NCBI RefSeq assembly: GCF_003387155.1 | Contig: NZ_QUMT01000005.1 | Location: 186,001 to 250,000 of the forward strand | DNA: 64,000 nt | From: Roseateles depolymerans | GTDB taxonomy: Bacteria; Pseudomonadota; Gammaproteobacteria; Burkholderiales; Burkholderiaceae_C | Direction: 5' to 3' | In this document: in pieces, positions 36,001 through 43,623 of the stretch | How the letters are laid out: each line of letters opens with the position of its first letter | Position numbering within the stretch: the stretch's first letter is position 1 | Program-made: the position numbers and the translations under genes | The notes under the pieces: model-generated | Database searches by the model: none | What the model was told of the DNA's origin: nothing | The model's input: only the letters and a program-made list of their open reading frames with translations

Positions 36001-36269
36001 GCTGCGGCATCGTCACCGTCAAGCAGCAGCCGGCGACGGCCAAGGGCACGATCTTCATTTCGCTGGAGGATGAGACGGGGGATGTGCAGGTGATCGTGCA
36101 CCGCGCGCTGTGGCAGCGGCAGCGTCAGGTGATGCTGCATGCGCGGCTGCTGGCGGTGCGGGGGCAATGGCAGCGCAAGGGCGAGGTGCGCAACCTCATT
36201 GCCGGTCACCTGGAAGACCTCACGCCGCTGCTCGGCCGCTTGCAGACCGAGAGCCGGGACTTCCACTGA
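33039..36269 (+). CDS. dnaE2: Error-prone DNA polymerase DnaE2
   Basis: C-family alpha-subunit paralogue that extends synthesis past damaged bases. The 1076 residues contain a PHP domain at the start (ELRCISNFSFLKGASWPEEL, ALTDECSMAG), the palm with GRGSAANSVVCYCTGVTEVD and the catalytic DIDIDFE (408-414), the clamp-region SEYGFPESHAASFALLVY, the tandem HhH, and an OB fold (GCGIVTVKQQPATAKGTIFI) near the end. ATG 33039 has GGAGG four bases upstream, 15 bp after imuB. Third gene of the LexA-repressed operon. Length is normal for the family. Confidence 0.97.
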   Translation: MTSSSADRPAAPRPSLDLSAAAQAMGSQAPQLPDYAELRCISNFSFLKGASWPEELVERAKALGYQALALTDECSMAGMVRAHMAAKEHGLRLLVGSQFEIQEAPCDFTLVVLACNLNGYGNLCQLISRLRRASEKGTYRCTLRDIGPQDLDDCVVVACPDRFAQPQPLMALARWLLSRFMGRCWLGVDQLRRSDDEIRLLRLRELSALTEIPLVAVGNVTMHVRSRKPLQDVLTATRLCKPLTECGQALERNAERHLRARGRLGISFPPDLLAETLQVMARCDFSLDELRYRYPSEVVPDGETPASHLRRLTYEGAGRRWPQGIPASVSEQIEKELTLIEELQYEHYFLTVADIVDFARSQGILCQGRGSAANSVVCYCTGVTEVDPARMQVLFERFISKERNEPPDIDIDFEHERREEVIQYLYRKYTRDRAALAAVVISYRVKSALRDVGKALGFDPEALDALCSNHQWWDGMEIDAARLAEVGLDMQQLAVRQLLDLTRTLLGFPRHLSQHPGGFVLTQGPLTRMVPVENASMPDRTVIEWDKDDLDAVGLLKVDVLGLGMLTALRKTLALISDRDGDVFGVQDIPSEDRKTYDMISRAETIGVFQIESRAQRSMLPRLKPRCFYDLVIEVAIVRPGPIQGGMVHPYLQRRQQLEPVDYPSEALKVVLERTLGVPVFQEQVMQIAMVAAGFTGGEADGLRRSMAAWKRKGGLQKYYDKIVQGMTSRGYELSFAQAIFEQIKGFSEYGFPESHAASFALLVYSSCWLKCHRPTEFLAGMLNSQPLGFYSPSQLVQDAKRNGVVVMPPDVMFSDWDCTLEPCESSRAADAWNGAAQTRAPMAVRLGLRLVKGLQKASAEQIRLARAQAPFEDAEDVARRAGLNQQQMTMLAAGDALASLSGHRRQQMWDAAAQHAPPPLLRAAPVQEDFLELPQAPEGEDIVFDYASLGLTLRSHPLLLLRPLLQQRRLMTAAELDASPDGRVVRGCGIVTVKQQPATAKGTIFISLEDETGDVQVIVHRALWQRQRQVMLHARLLAVRGQWQRKGEVRNLIAGHLEDLTPLLGRLQTESRDFH

Positions 36270-36279
36270 CGGCGAGCGT

Positions 36280-37068
36280 TCAGGCCGCGGAGGCTAGGCG
36301 CCGCGCTGCGGCCCGCTCGCCAAGCGCGGAGGTCGGCTGGGAGATCTGGGGCATGGGCGCCGGGATCGGCGCCTGCGCCAGCCGCTGGGCAATGATGCTG
36401 AGCACGGCGGGGTTCCAGCAGAGTCCGCAATGGCTGCCGTCCACTTCCACGTTCTCGATCTGGTCGTGGTCTTCGGGCTGCAGGCAGGCTTCCCAGGCCA
36501 CCACGCCGTCGCTGCGACTGTGGATGGCGGTGAGGGGCTGGGGCGGTGCGGTCATCAACTGCTGCTTGAATGCCGGATCCAGTTCGGGCACGGCGCCGCT
36601 GATCCAGTGGTACAGCAGGCTCACATTGGTCTGCGCGGCTTCGCCGGTGATGGGGGTGCCGATGGTGATCACCTGCCGGATGGGCAAGGCCATGCGCTTG
36701 GCGATTTCGCGGGCGTAGATGCCGCCCAGGCTCCAGCCGATCAGGGTGATGCCGTCCGCTGCGGGGCTGAAGCGGTCATTGACCTCTTCGGCCAGCGTGT
36801 CGAGCCAGGCCTCGACGTTGCCGCTGGGGCCGGTATTCATGCCGCGGCCCCAGTCGCGGGCGTCATAGCCGAGCTTGCGACAGAACTCCAGCAGCGGCGA
36901 GACCGTCTGGGCATCGGTGGCCAGTCCGGGGAACACGACGACGGGATGTCCGTCGCCGGCTTCGAAGCGGCTGTGGTCCATCCAGCGGCTGCTGGCGTAC
37001 TCGAAGGCCGCTCGAAACGGCTCGATGCCCAGGAGGGTCCAGGACGGGGACAGGATGGCGGACTTCAT
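36280..37068 (-). CDS. Alpha/beta hydrolase (lipase/esterase-like)
   Basis: A 262-residue serine hydrolase. The nucleophile elbow is GWSLGG with Ser113; Asp187 (SRSDGVV) and His213 (GSHCGL) complete a plausible catalytic triad, and HPVVVFPGLATD (41-52) supplies the oxyanion-hole loop. No signal peptide is visible from the chosen ATG at 37068, so a cytosolic location is likely. The upstream frame to 37146 is probably untranslated. It converges on dnaE2 with only 10 bp between stops. The C-terminal tail (from about 235) is Pro/Ala-rich and dispensable-looking. Substrate unknown. Confidence 0.82.
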   Translation of the reverse strand: MKSAILSPSWTLLGIEPFRAAFEYASSRWMDHSRFEAGDGHPVVVFPGLATDAQTVSPLLEFCRKLGYDARDWGRGMNTGPSGNVEAWLDTLAEEVNDRFSPAADGITLIGWSLGGIYAREIAKRMALPIRQVITIGTPITGEAAQTNVSLLYHWISGAVPELDPAFKQQLMTAPPQPLTAIHSRSDGVVAWEACLQPEDHDQIENVEVDGSHCGLCWNPAVLSIIAQRLAQAPIPAPMPQISQPTSALGERAAARRLASAA

Positions 37069-37180
37069 GATGCAGGGACCCCGTTTCAAGTGAAGCCCGA
37101 TATTCAGGCCCGGGTCCTGCGCTGGGAACCCCCTGAAGGCCTGCAAATCAGGTCGGACGTGACCTACACCACGTGCGCAA

Positions 37181-37252
37181 TTAACGGATCAGCGCAATCA
37201 GGATGATGATGGGGATGGGCACGCCAAGCAGATACAGAAGAATGGATCGCAT
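37181..37252 (-). CDS. 23-residue hydrophobic peptide (single membrane span)
   Basis: ATG 37252 has GGAG six bases upstream and encodes MRSILLYLLGVPIPIIILIA followed by LIR and a stop. It is almost wholly a transmembrane helix with a Pro-x-Pro kink. I recall near-identical tiny peptides annotated in other Burkholderiales, usually beside membrane-protein genes, which supports it being real. It lies 32 bp after the multi-span membrane protein on the same strand and is probably its operon mate. Function unknown. Confidence 0.65.
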   Translation of the reverse strand: MRSILLYLLGVPIPIIILIALIR

Positions 37253-37284
37253 GAGAGTCTCCAGTGATGAAGGGGGATGACGCC

Positions 37285-38412
37285 TTAATCGTGCTGATCG
37301 CGCTGACGGCCGCCGATGGTGGCGAGCCAGCTGGCGGTGAATGCGCCGATCAGCAGCGCCACGAACATCCACAACGCAGCCTGCATGGCGGCCTTGCGGG
37401 CGGTGTCGGCGGCATCACGCGCGCGAGCCTCGGCGGCCTGCGCATCGGTGCGAGCCCGTTGCAGCAGCTCATTCACGCGCCGCTCCGCATCCACCTGGCT
37501 CAGCCCGGTGCGCTGCGACACCAGCGCGCCGGCCTGACGCTGATCTTCGGGCGACAGCGTGCCGCCCTGACGCCAGGCGTGCATCAGCAGACGGCTGAGC
37601 TCCGGCAGCAGGTTCGCCGTGCCCACATCCGGCTGCGTCCGCAGCGTGGCGGGGTTGGCGCCATTCAGGCCCGCATTGCTGCTGCCCGTGCTGCCAGCCG
37701 CTCCTGCGGTGCCCATGCTGCTTCCAGCCGCGGTGTTGCCCGCCGCTGTCGCCGATGTTGCCGATGTCGCAGCCGGATCCCGGCGCAGCATCGCATCCAG
37801 GTAGTAGCCCAGATCGAAACCGGTGGCGTCACGCAGGCCGGACTCACTGCCCCCGCCTGTCATGGATGCAGAGCCGGCATCGCGTCCTGCGCTGCCGATT
37901 GCACCGACCCCTGCGCCGGCTCCTGCGGCTCCTGCGGCTCCTGCGGCGGCCACTGTGCCACCGGCGACGGTAGAGGCCGCCTTCACGCCAGCCCCGAGGA
38001 TGCCGCTGATGGTGGCGCCCAGCAGTGCTGCGGTGAACAGCGTGGCCACGGCCCAGCTCAGCAGGCCGTGGGCGGTATCGCGGAAATGCACTTCATCGAC
38101 ATGGGTGTCGCGCCAGCGGGTCCGCAGCCGACCGGCCAGATAGCCGCCCAGGCCGGACGCGGCCAACTGCGTCAGTGCCAGCCACACGATGCCGGTCACC
38201 CCGATCGTCTGGGCCTGTGCGCCTTCACCGGCCCAGGGCGACATGGCGGCCAGGCCCAGCCCTGTGCCCAGCACCAGCAGGATCAACGACAGTGCGGCGG
38301 CGGCGGCGGCACCGGCCAACACGGATGCCCATGACACGGCGGACCATGTTCCGCTACTGGCTGAGCGCAGTGCGCCGGCCTCACTGCTGTACCAGGCTTC
38401 GTTCGCCACCAT
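37285..38412 (-). CDS. Multi-span membrane protein with coiled-coil/Ala-rich C-terminus, unknown function
   Basis: 375 residues from ATG 38412, which has AAGGAG at ideal spacing. It shows hydrophobic spans near 30-56 (VSWASVLAGAAAAAALSLIL), 68-90 and 115-140, a Gly/Ala/Ser-rich low-complexity middle (about 140-255), then a charged helix, RARTDAQAAEARARDAADTA, and a final span, AALWMFVALLIGAFTASWLA, ending in a basic tail. The pattern fits a class of Burkholderiales envelope proteins of unknown role, sometimes paired with a tiny hydrophobic peptide as here. No enzymatic motif. Confidence 0.7.
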   Translation of the reverse strand: MVANEAWYSSEAGALRSASSGTWSAVSWASVLAGAAAAAALSLILLVLGTGLGLAAMSPWAGEGAQAQTIGVTGIVWLALTQLAASGLGGYLAGRLRTRWRDTHVDEVHFRDTAHGLLSWAVATLFTAALLGATISGILGAGVKAASTVAGGTVAAAGAAGAAGAGAGVGAIGSAGRDAGSASMTGGGSESGLRDATGFDLGYYLDAMLRRDPAATSATSATAAGNTAAGSSMGTAGAAGSTGSSNAGLNGANPATLRTQPDVGTANLLPELSRLLMHAWRQGGTLSPEDQRQAGALVSQRTGLSQVDAERRVNELLQRARTDAQAAEARARDAADTARKAAMQAALWMFVALLIGAFTASWLATIGGRQRDQHD

Positions 38413-38574
38413 GACGGTCTCCTTGAGATGATGACCACCATTGGCAAGCCGCGCACCCAGCGCAGCGCGAAGACCCATCCGAGGGACGTTACCCCGACCG
38501 CTTCTCGCCCCTTGCCCTCAAAAACCGGTATGCGCCGCATGCCGTCCTGCCGGCCGCAGGCGCAGAATCTCACC

Positions 38575-38943
38575 ATGTCGACCGCCTTCATCTACCTGAA
38601 GCTTCCCACTCACCAGCTCCCGGCGGACCATCGCCTGGAGGACCGCATTGACCAGGCGCTGCGTGAGGCGGGCGTGGGAACGGTGCTGGGCTGGGGCAGT
38701 TCGCTGGGGGATGCGCCACCGGGCCAGATGCGTCCGCTGGCCTTTCTGCGCATCGACATCGAGGCGGACGACCTGAACGGCGCACGCCAACTGCTACGTG
38801 CCTTCCTGCTGGACGCTGGCATGCCGACGGGCACTGAACTGCATTTCACGCGGGACCATCATCCGCTGCAGGATCTTTTCGACGGCGCGGACTGGCGGCT
38901 GGACCAGCCGGTGGCGGGCAGCCGGCGCAACTTTCATCGCTGA
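38575..38943 (+). CDS. Conserved hypothetical protein (122 residues)
   Basis: Unrecognised small soluble protein of ferredoxin-like alpha/beta pattern: MSTAFIYLKLPTHQLPADHR, DRIDQALREAGVGTVLGWGS, a strand FLRIDIEADD, a helix RQLLRAFLLDAGMP and a last strand ELHFTRD. This resembles a single ACT/PII-like sheet but no ligand motif is present. The ATG at 38575 was chosen because the upstream frame has shadow-like composition. It is divergent from the membrane-protein operon. Confidence 0.6.
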   Translation: MSTAFIYLKLPTHQLPADHRLEDRIDQALREAGVGTVLGWGSSLGDAPPGQMRPLAFLRIDIEADDLNGARQLLRAFLLDAGMPTGTELHFTRDHHPLQDLFDGADWRLDQPVAGSRRNFHR

Positions 38944-38970
38944 TTCGTTCTCTCGCAATCAGCCTCTGTC

Positions 38971-38991
38971 CTGCTGCTGCTGCTGCTGCTG
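38971..38991. repeat. (CTG)7 microsatellite
   Basis: Seven uninterrupted CTG units lie 28 bp after the stop of the preceding gene. Such tracts can slip during replication. It is outside the genes called here, so no phase-variation role is apparent. The remaining bases 38992-39174 show no gene. Confidence 0.8.
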
Positions 38992-39174
38992 GCATGCAGG
39001 CTTGTCGAAGGTCGAAGCGCTTTTGAGGAGTTCGTGGTTCGCGGAGGATGCAAGGTCTTGATGGGGGAGGTTGGCCGGGGCCTTGTCGTTCTCCCATTTC
39101 TGCTGCACTTACGCGTCCCCGCACGGCGGCATAGTCGGCAAAGCGCGGTGTAGACGCGTGGCAGTCCTCGGTGG

Positions 39175-39279
39175 GGAAAGGAAGGGGCCAGGGGCCATTT
39201 GCGGAAGTTAAGAAGGGAATGGCCGGCGCAGCCGGACAGGAATGACATGGAGCAAATGGCCCCTGGCCCCTTCCTTTCC
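39175..39279. repeat. Long-hairpin dispersed repeat, copy 2
   Basis: A 28-nt left arm (39175-39202) is the perfect reverse complement of 39252-39279. The 49-nt loop (39203-39251) differs from that of the copy at 2715-2819 at just two positions and has the same inner hairpin, CCGGC-gca-GCCGG (39223-39235). The outer 22 nt of the arms share nothing with the first copy. The element lies upstream of the plus-strand gene at 39391. Confidence 0.88.
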
Positions 39280-39390
39280 GGCGCAGTGCACCCGCAATGT
39301 AACGCCCGTTACCCACATCCCTCCCACCCCTCAGAATCCCCCAAGCAAAATCCGGCACGCCCCCCCACCGTTACCACCGTCCCCCCAGCA

Positions 39391-40863
39391 GTGTCCCAAG
39401 TGCGCCCCCCTCCCCCGGACCTTCCTGAAGAGATCCGCATTGAACTGCACCCCACCGGCCTTCGCCTGGGCGCTGACCTCACGCTGATCCGCAGCCGCCT
39501 GCTCCCACGCCTGATGGCGGCGCTGCTCCAGGCCCATGAAGACGGCCTGGCCCGACGCGACAGCCCTTGCAGCCGCGCGGACCTGTGCGCGCGCATTGCC
39601 GGCATGGCCGAGCTCCACCGCACGCAGGTCTGGCGTGCCATGGCGCAGCTCGCTGGCACCGCGCTGGAAACGCTCATTGCCGCCCACACCCCCAGCGGTG
39701 GTCCCTTCTGGCTGCACGAGCCCTTGCTGTCCCGCTGCCGGTTTTACCTGGACACAGGCGCCCTGGCCCAAGGCGCGGCCCTCGCCGACTGGCTCGGTCA
39801 GCGCCGGACGGCAACACCCGCCCCTACCGCGCCCCTCCTGCCCTGGACCTACACCGAAGCCCTCGCCCGCGCCGACCACCTGCTCGATCGCGGCGAGCTC
39901 TACCCCGCCCGCCTGGCGCTCCAGCAAGCAGCCCCCCACCTGCCCGCCGACGACCCACTCGCCGCCGCCGCCCTGGGCTGGCGCCGCGCACGCATTGCCC
40001 GCCGCCTGGGCGACTGGGGCGCTCTCCAGGACGAACTGCGCGACCTCTCCAGCGCCCTCAACGACAACCGCCTCGCGGCCCCGGAACGCCAGCAGCTCCA
40101 GGCCCGCATCGCCATCCTGGCCGCGTGGCACTGGTATGGGAGCCTCGGCCAACCGGCTGCCGCCCTGGCGCGCCTCGAAGACGTCCCGCCCGTGGCGCTG
40201 GCCTTCGACCCCACCTTGCGATGCGACCACGGCAACCTGCGCGGCATCGCCCTGCGTGAACTGGCCCTGGCTCAATCCGACCGCGACCTTGCCGCCGCCT
40301 CCGTCGCCGCACTGGGTGACGCCCTGCGAAGCGCCTCCCTGGCCGGCCTGCCCGACGCACTGCAGATCTGCGCCGCCAACCTGGCCCACGGCATCGGCCA
40401 GCTCGCCCATGCGGGCCTGCTCGGAGACGCCAACAGCCTCGAGGAGGCTCTGCGCTGGCTGCTGCTCAGTGATGCCATCTGCAGCAGATGGCAACTGGGT
40501 CGCAGCTCCCTGCTCAACACCATTTTCCTGCTGCGCCTGTGCGGCCTCGGCGGCTTTCGCTTCTCCGCCGTCCGCCGCCTAGCCGACGCTGCGGGCCACC
40601 CGCTCCAGGCCGACTCCTACGCCGCGCTCGCCGCCCAACGCTGGGAAGCCTGCCGCGGAAGACAGTCTCAGATTCCGGCCGATCAGCGCTGCGCCTTCCT
40701 GCTGCTCTGGGCCCGCCATGCGGCGGCCGAATGCGACAGCTTCACCGCTGCGGACCTCATCCGGCAGGCTCGCTTGCAGGCCCGCAAGCTCCGCGACCCG
40801 CAGGCCCGTTTGCGCTACCTGGAAGAGGCCCGCGCCCTCAGCCATCAGCCGCAACGCGCGTAA
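39391..40863 (+). CDS. Hypothetical helical-repeat protein (about 490 residues)
   Basis: Not recognised. Its codon bias is strong over a long frame, so it is surely coding. Residues after the start (EIRIELHPTGLRLGADLTLI) lead into a helical region with LCARIAGMAELHRTQVWRAM that looks like a helix-turn-helix; the rest is paired helices rich in Ala/Leu (ARADHLLDRGELYPARLALQ, RRARIARRLGDWGALQDELR) resembling TPR/SEL1-like solenoids seen in some bacterial regulators. The start is uncertain: the upstream frame crosses the hairpin repeat, so I take GTG 39391 as the first plausible codon, though no SD is visible. No signal peptide. Confidence 0.6.
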   Translation: MSQVRPPPPDLPEEIRIELHPTGLRLGADLTLIRSRLLPRLMAALLQAHEDGLARRDSPCSRADLCARIAGMAELHRTQVWRAMAQLAGTALETLIAAHTPSGGPFWLHEPLLSRCRFYLDTGALAQGAALADWLGQRRTATPAPTAPLLPWTYTEALARADHLLDRGELYPARLALQQAAPHLPADDPLAAAALGWRRARIARRLGDWGALQDELRDLSSALNDNRLAAPERQQLQARIAILAAWHWYGSLGQPAAALARLEDVPPVALAFDPTLRCDHGNLRGIALRELALAQSDRDLAAASVAALGDALRSASLAGLPDALQICAANLAHGIGQLAHAGLLGDANSLEEALRWLLLSDAICSRWQLGRSSLLNTIFLLRLCGLGGFRFSAVRRLADAAGHPLQADSYAALAAQRWEACRGRQSQIPADQRCAFLLLWARHAAAECDSFTAADLIRQARLQARKLRDPQARLRYLEEARALSHQPQRA

Positions 40864-40951
40864 CGACAGAACGGCGCCCGCGCTGCGGAGGTCCAGTCAA
40901 CACTGCGCTCTCGAATCGACACCCCATCGACACACCACCGGGAGCCCAATC

Positions 40952-41845
40952 ATGAACACCTCGCCACACGCGCCCAAGCGACACACTGTCCCCACGGTCT
41001 CCGTGATCACCGCAGTCGTTGCGCTCTGTCTGACCCTGACCGGCTGCAATGCGGCCGTCGCCCAACCAAACTCGCAAGACGCCAAGGCTGGCATCCCCGA
41101 CCACCGCGAGCACTGGACACCCCGCCCCGACCTCCAGCGCGCCTTCGACGCGCTCAAGACCCGCGGCACACTCGTGCTCATGGACACCGCCAGCCGCCAG
41201 TGGATGGCCTCCGACTCGGTCCGTGCCCATGCCGGCTACATCCCCGCGTCGACCTTCAAGATCCCCATGTCCCTCATCGCCCTGGAAACCGGCGCCGCTC
41301 AGGACCAGAACACCCGCTTCCCCTGGGACGGTCAAAAGCGCCGCATGCCCGACTGGAACCAGGACCAGACCCTGGCCAGTGCCTACAGGTATTCCGCCGT
41401 CTGGGTCTTCCAGCATCTGGCCCGCACCGTCGGCCAGCCCACCGTGCAGCAGTTCCTCTACGACTTCCGCTACGGCAATGCCAAGGCCGGCCCGGTCGGG
41501 GACACCTTCTGGCTGGAGGGAGACCTGCGCATCAGCGCCGTCGGCCAGATCGAATTCCTGCGCCGCCTGCACGACCGCGAGCTGCCGCTCTCCGACGCCA
41601 CCTACAACACGGCCCGCACGGTGATGCGACGGGATACCGGCCCAGGCTGGACGCTCTATGCCAAGACCGGCTGGGGCGACAGCACCCAGCCCGCCATCGG
41701 CTGGTTCGTCGGCTGGCTCGAGCGCGATCGGGACCCACGGCCGGTCTACTTCGCGCTCAACATGGACATGGTGCGTGACGACCTCGGTCCCAAGCGCGAG
41801 GCCGTGGTCAAGGACAGCCTGCGCACCCTCGGCTACCTGGACTGA
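40952..41845 (+). CDS. Class D (OXA-type) beta-lactamase, predicted lipoprotein
   Basis: Periplasmic serine beta-lactamase. All class D motifs are present: Ser100-Thr-Phe-Lys103 (nucleophile and the lysine normally carboxylated), SAV (148-150), YGN (174-176) and KTG (238-240), with WFVGW (251-255) closing the fold. The N-terminus has a hydrophobic segment ending LTLTGC32, a lipobox, so the enzyme may be lipidated and anchored. ATG 40952 follows GGGAG at good spacing. The gene stands alone with no mobile-element signature, and its composition matches the genome, suggesting an intrinsic chromosomal enzyme. Spectrum cannot be predicted. Confidence 0.93.
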   Translation: MNTSPHAPKRHTVPTVSVITAVVALCLTLTGCNAAVAQPNSQDAKAGIPDHREHWTPRPDLQRAFDALKTRGTLVLMDTASRQWMASDSVRAHAGYIPASTFKIPMSLIALETGAAQDQNTRFPWDGQKRRMPDWNQDQTLASAYRYSAVWVFQHLARTVGQPTVQQFLYDFRYGNAKAGPVGDTFWLEGDLRISAVGQIEFLRRLHDRELPLSDATYNTARTVMRRDTGPGWTLYAKTGWGDSTQPAIGWFVGWLERDRDPRPVYFALNMDMVRDDLGPKREAVVKDSLRTLGYLD

Positions 41846-41992
41846 CCCACCCGCGCTGCCGGGGGGCCTGCGCAGACGGCCGGCCAGGGATCGGAAAACC
41901 TTCACCAGAGCGATTGACCAAAGCGACGGCGCGGCCATGGCAGATGGCCGATACTCCCCGGCGTCATTCATTTCTGCAGGCAGGTGCCCTCC

Positions 41993-42505
41993 ATGAAGCT
42001 GCTCCCTTCCTTGTCCGTTGTCCGTGCCGCCCTCCCCGCTGCGCTGTCTGCCGCGTTGCTGACCGTGGCCGGCCCGGTGCTGGCCCAGGTCACCGTCACC
42101 GCGCCCTGGGTGCGCGCCACCGTGGCCCAGCAATCGTCCACCGGCGCCTTCATGCAACTGAAGTCGCCCAAGCCCGTGAAGCTCGTCTCGGTCACCACCC
42201 CGGCCGCAGGCATCGTGGAAGTGCACGAGATGACCATGGACGGCCAGGTCATGCGGATGCGGGCCGTGCCTGCGCTGGAACTGCCGGCCGACAAGATGGT
42301 CGAGCTCAAGCCGGGCGGCTATCACGTCATGCTGATGGACCTCAAAGGCCAGGTGAAGGCGGGCGACACCGTGCCGCTGACCCTGGTGTTTGAAGGCGCG
42401 GACCAGAAGCGCGAGACCGTGCAGGTCAAGGCCACGGTCAAGCCGCTGGGGGCGGCGGCGCCTGCCATGGATGAACACGGCGGGCACGGCGGACATCAGC
42501 ACTGA
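41993..42505 (+). CDS. PCuAC-family periplasmic copper chaperone
   Basis: 170 residues with a Sec signal peptide cleaved near VLA-Q (residue 31). The copper(I)-binding pattern H-x10-M-x21-H-x-M is exact: His78, Met89, His111 and Met113. The protein ends in a His/Gly-rich tail (EHGGHGGHQH), an extra metal-binding extension. PCuAC proteins deliver copper to cytochrome oxidase Cu sites, often with ScoI, which is not nearby. ATG 41993 is chosen; a GTG nine bases earlier is in frame. Probably monocistronic. Confidence 0.92.
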   Translation: MKLLPSLSVVRAALPAALSAALLTVAGPVLAQVTVTAPWVRATVAQQSSTGAFMQLKSPKPVKLVSVTTPAAGIVEVHEMTMDGQVMRMRAVPALELPADKMVELKPGGYHVMLMDLKGQVKAGDTVPLTLVFEGADQKRETVQVKATVKPLGAAAPAMDEHGGHGGHQH

Positions 42506-42569
42506 GCGTCAGCACTGATGACTGACCGCCAACATTGACGGCCAGTATTGAGGCTGCACGCCCCCGGCC

Positions 42570-43511
42570 TCAGCGCGCGGGCCGGGCCAGCCCAGCGGCC
42601 AAATGGTCCACCAGCGCCTTGATCCGCTGCGGCATGAATCGCTGGCTCGGCATCAGCGCATGCAGCGGCATCGGCCGCCCGACCCAGTCGGGCAGCACAT
42701 CCACCAGCGCGCCGCTGGCCAGGCTCTCGCGCACGTCCAGCTCGCTCTTGTAGGTCAGGCCTCGGCCTTCCAGCGCCCACAGGTGGGCAATGCCGCCGTC
42801 GTCGGCACTGCGTCGTCCCTGCACGGCCACTTCCACGGCGGGTCCGTTCAACTGGTCCTTGCGCCAGAACTTCCACTGCCGCTCCAGCCGGTCGCCGATC
42901 TTGAAGCGGATGCACTCGTGTGCCGTCGCCAGGTCCTGCGGATGCTGGGGCCGGCCGTGCCGCTTCAGATACTCCGGCGACGCGACCAGCAGCCGCCGAC
43001 CGTCAAACAGCCGGCGGGCCACCAGACGGGAATCGGCCAGTTCCCCGTAGCGCAGGGCGACGTCCACCTCGTCCCTCACCACATCCTGCAGGCCGTCCCC
43101 GACGTTGAGGTGAAGTTCCACCCCCGGATGCCGCTCCAGAAAGCTGTCCAGCAGCGGCAGCACCACGCGGCGCGTCAGGTCACTGGACGCACTCACCCGA
43201 ATGCGTCCCCGCAGCACCGGCGCGGAGGCCTTGCCGCGCCCGGGCTCACCCTCGTGCAGTTGGGCCAGGCCTTCCTCCAGCAGCTCCAGCGCCCGCTGGG
43301 CGTAATCCCGCAGACGCTCCCCGGCGGCGGTCAGCCGCAGGGCGCGGGTGCTTCGCTCCACCAGCCGCGCGCCCAGACGCGCCTCCATCTTCTTCAGCAT
43401 CGCGCTGGCGGCGGCGGGGGTGATGTTCATGACCTTGGAGGCCGCGGTCAGGCTGCCCCCGCGGGCGCACTCCACAAGCAGGCGCAGCTCGGCGGTATTT
43501 TCAATTTCCAT
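42570..43511 (-). CDS. LysR-family transcriptional regulator
   Basis: 313 residues: N-terminal winged helix (about 5-60) with GSLTAASKVMNITPAAASAM as the HTH, then a periplasmic-binding-like effector domain (about 100-300). It belongs to the group whose members usually repress or activate the divergent oxidoreductase gene. The divergent quinone-oxidoreductase gene starts 112 bp away with a T-N11-A site between, so control of that gene plus autoregulation is likely. Effector unknown; electrophiles or quinones would fit related systems. Confidence 0.93.
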   Translation of the reverse strand: MEIENTAELRLLVECARGGSLTAASKVMNITPAAASAMLKKMEARLGARLVERSTRALRLTAAGERLRDYAQRALELLEEGLAQLHEGEPGRGKASAPVLRGRIRVSASSDLTRRVVLPLLDSFLERHPGVELHLNVGDGLQDVVRDEVDVALRYGELADSRLVARRLFDGRRLLVASPEYLKRHGRPQHPQDLATAHECIRFKIGDRLERQWKFWRKDQLNGPAVEVAVQGRRSADDGGIAHLWALEGRGLTYKSELDVRESLASGALVDVLPDWVGRPMPLHALMPSQRFMPQRIKALVDHLAAGLARPAR

Positions 43512-43528
43512 TTAAAACTGATTGCGAT

Positions 43529-43541
43529 TGAACGGGCTTCA
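43529..43541. promoter_or_regulatory. LysR-type T-N11-A operator candidate
   Basis: TGAACGGGCTTCA is a T-N11-A box with dyad symmetry (TGAA/TTCA) in the intergenic region between the lysR gene and the divergent oxidoreductase gene, 18 bp from the lysR start codon. Position and symmetry fit; binding is not shown. Confidence 0.5.
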
Positions 43542-43623
43542 TTGATTGTGCTCAAAGCGGGAGGATCTCGGCCATCCTGTGGGAATTGCCCCATGACAAC
43601 CTGCTGCTGAACCGGAGCCCCTC

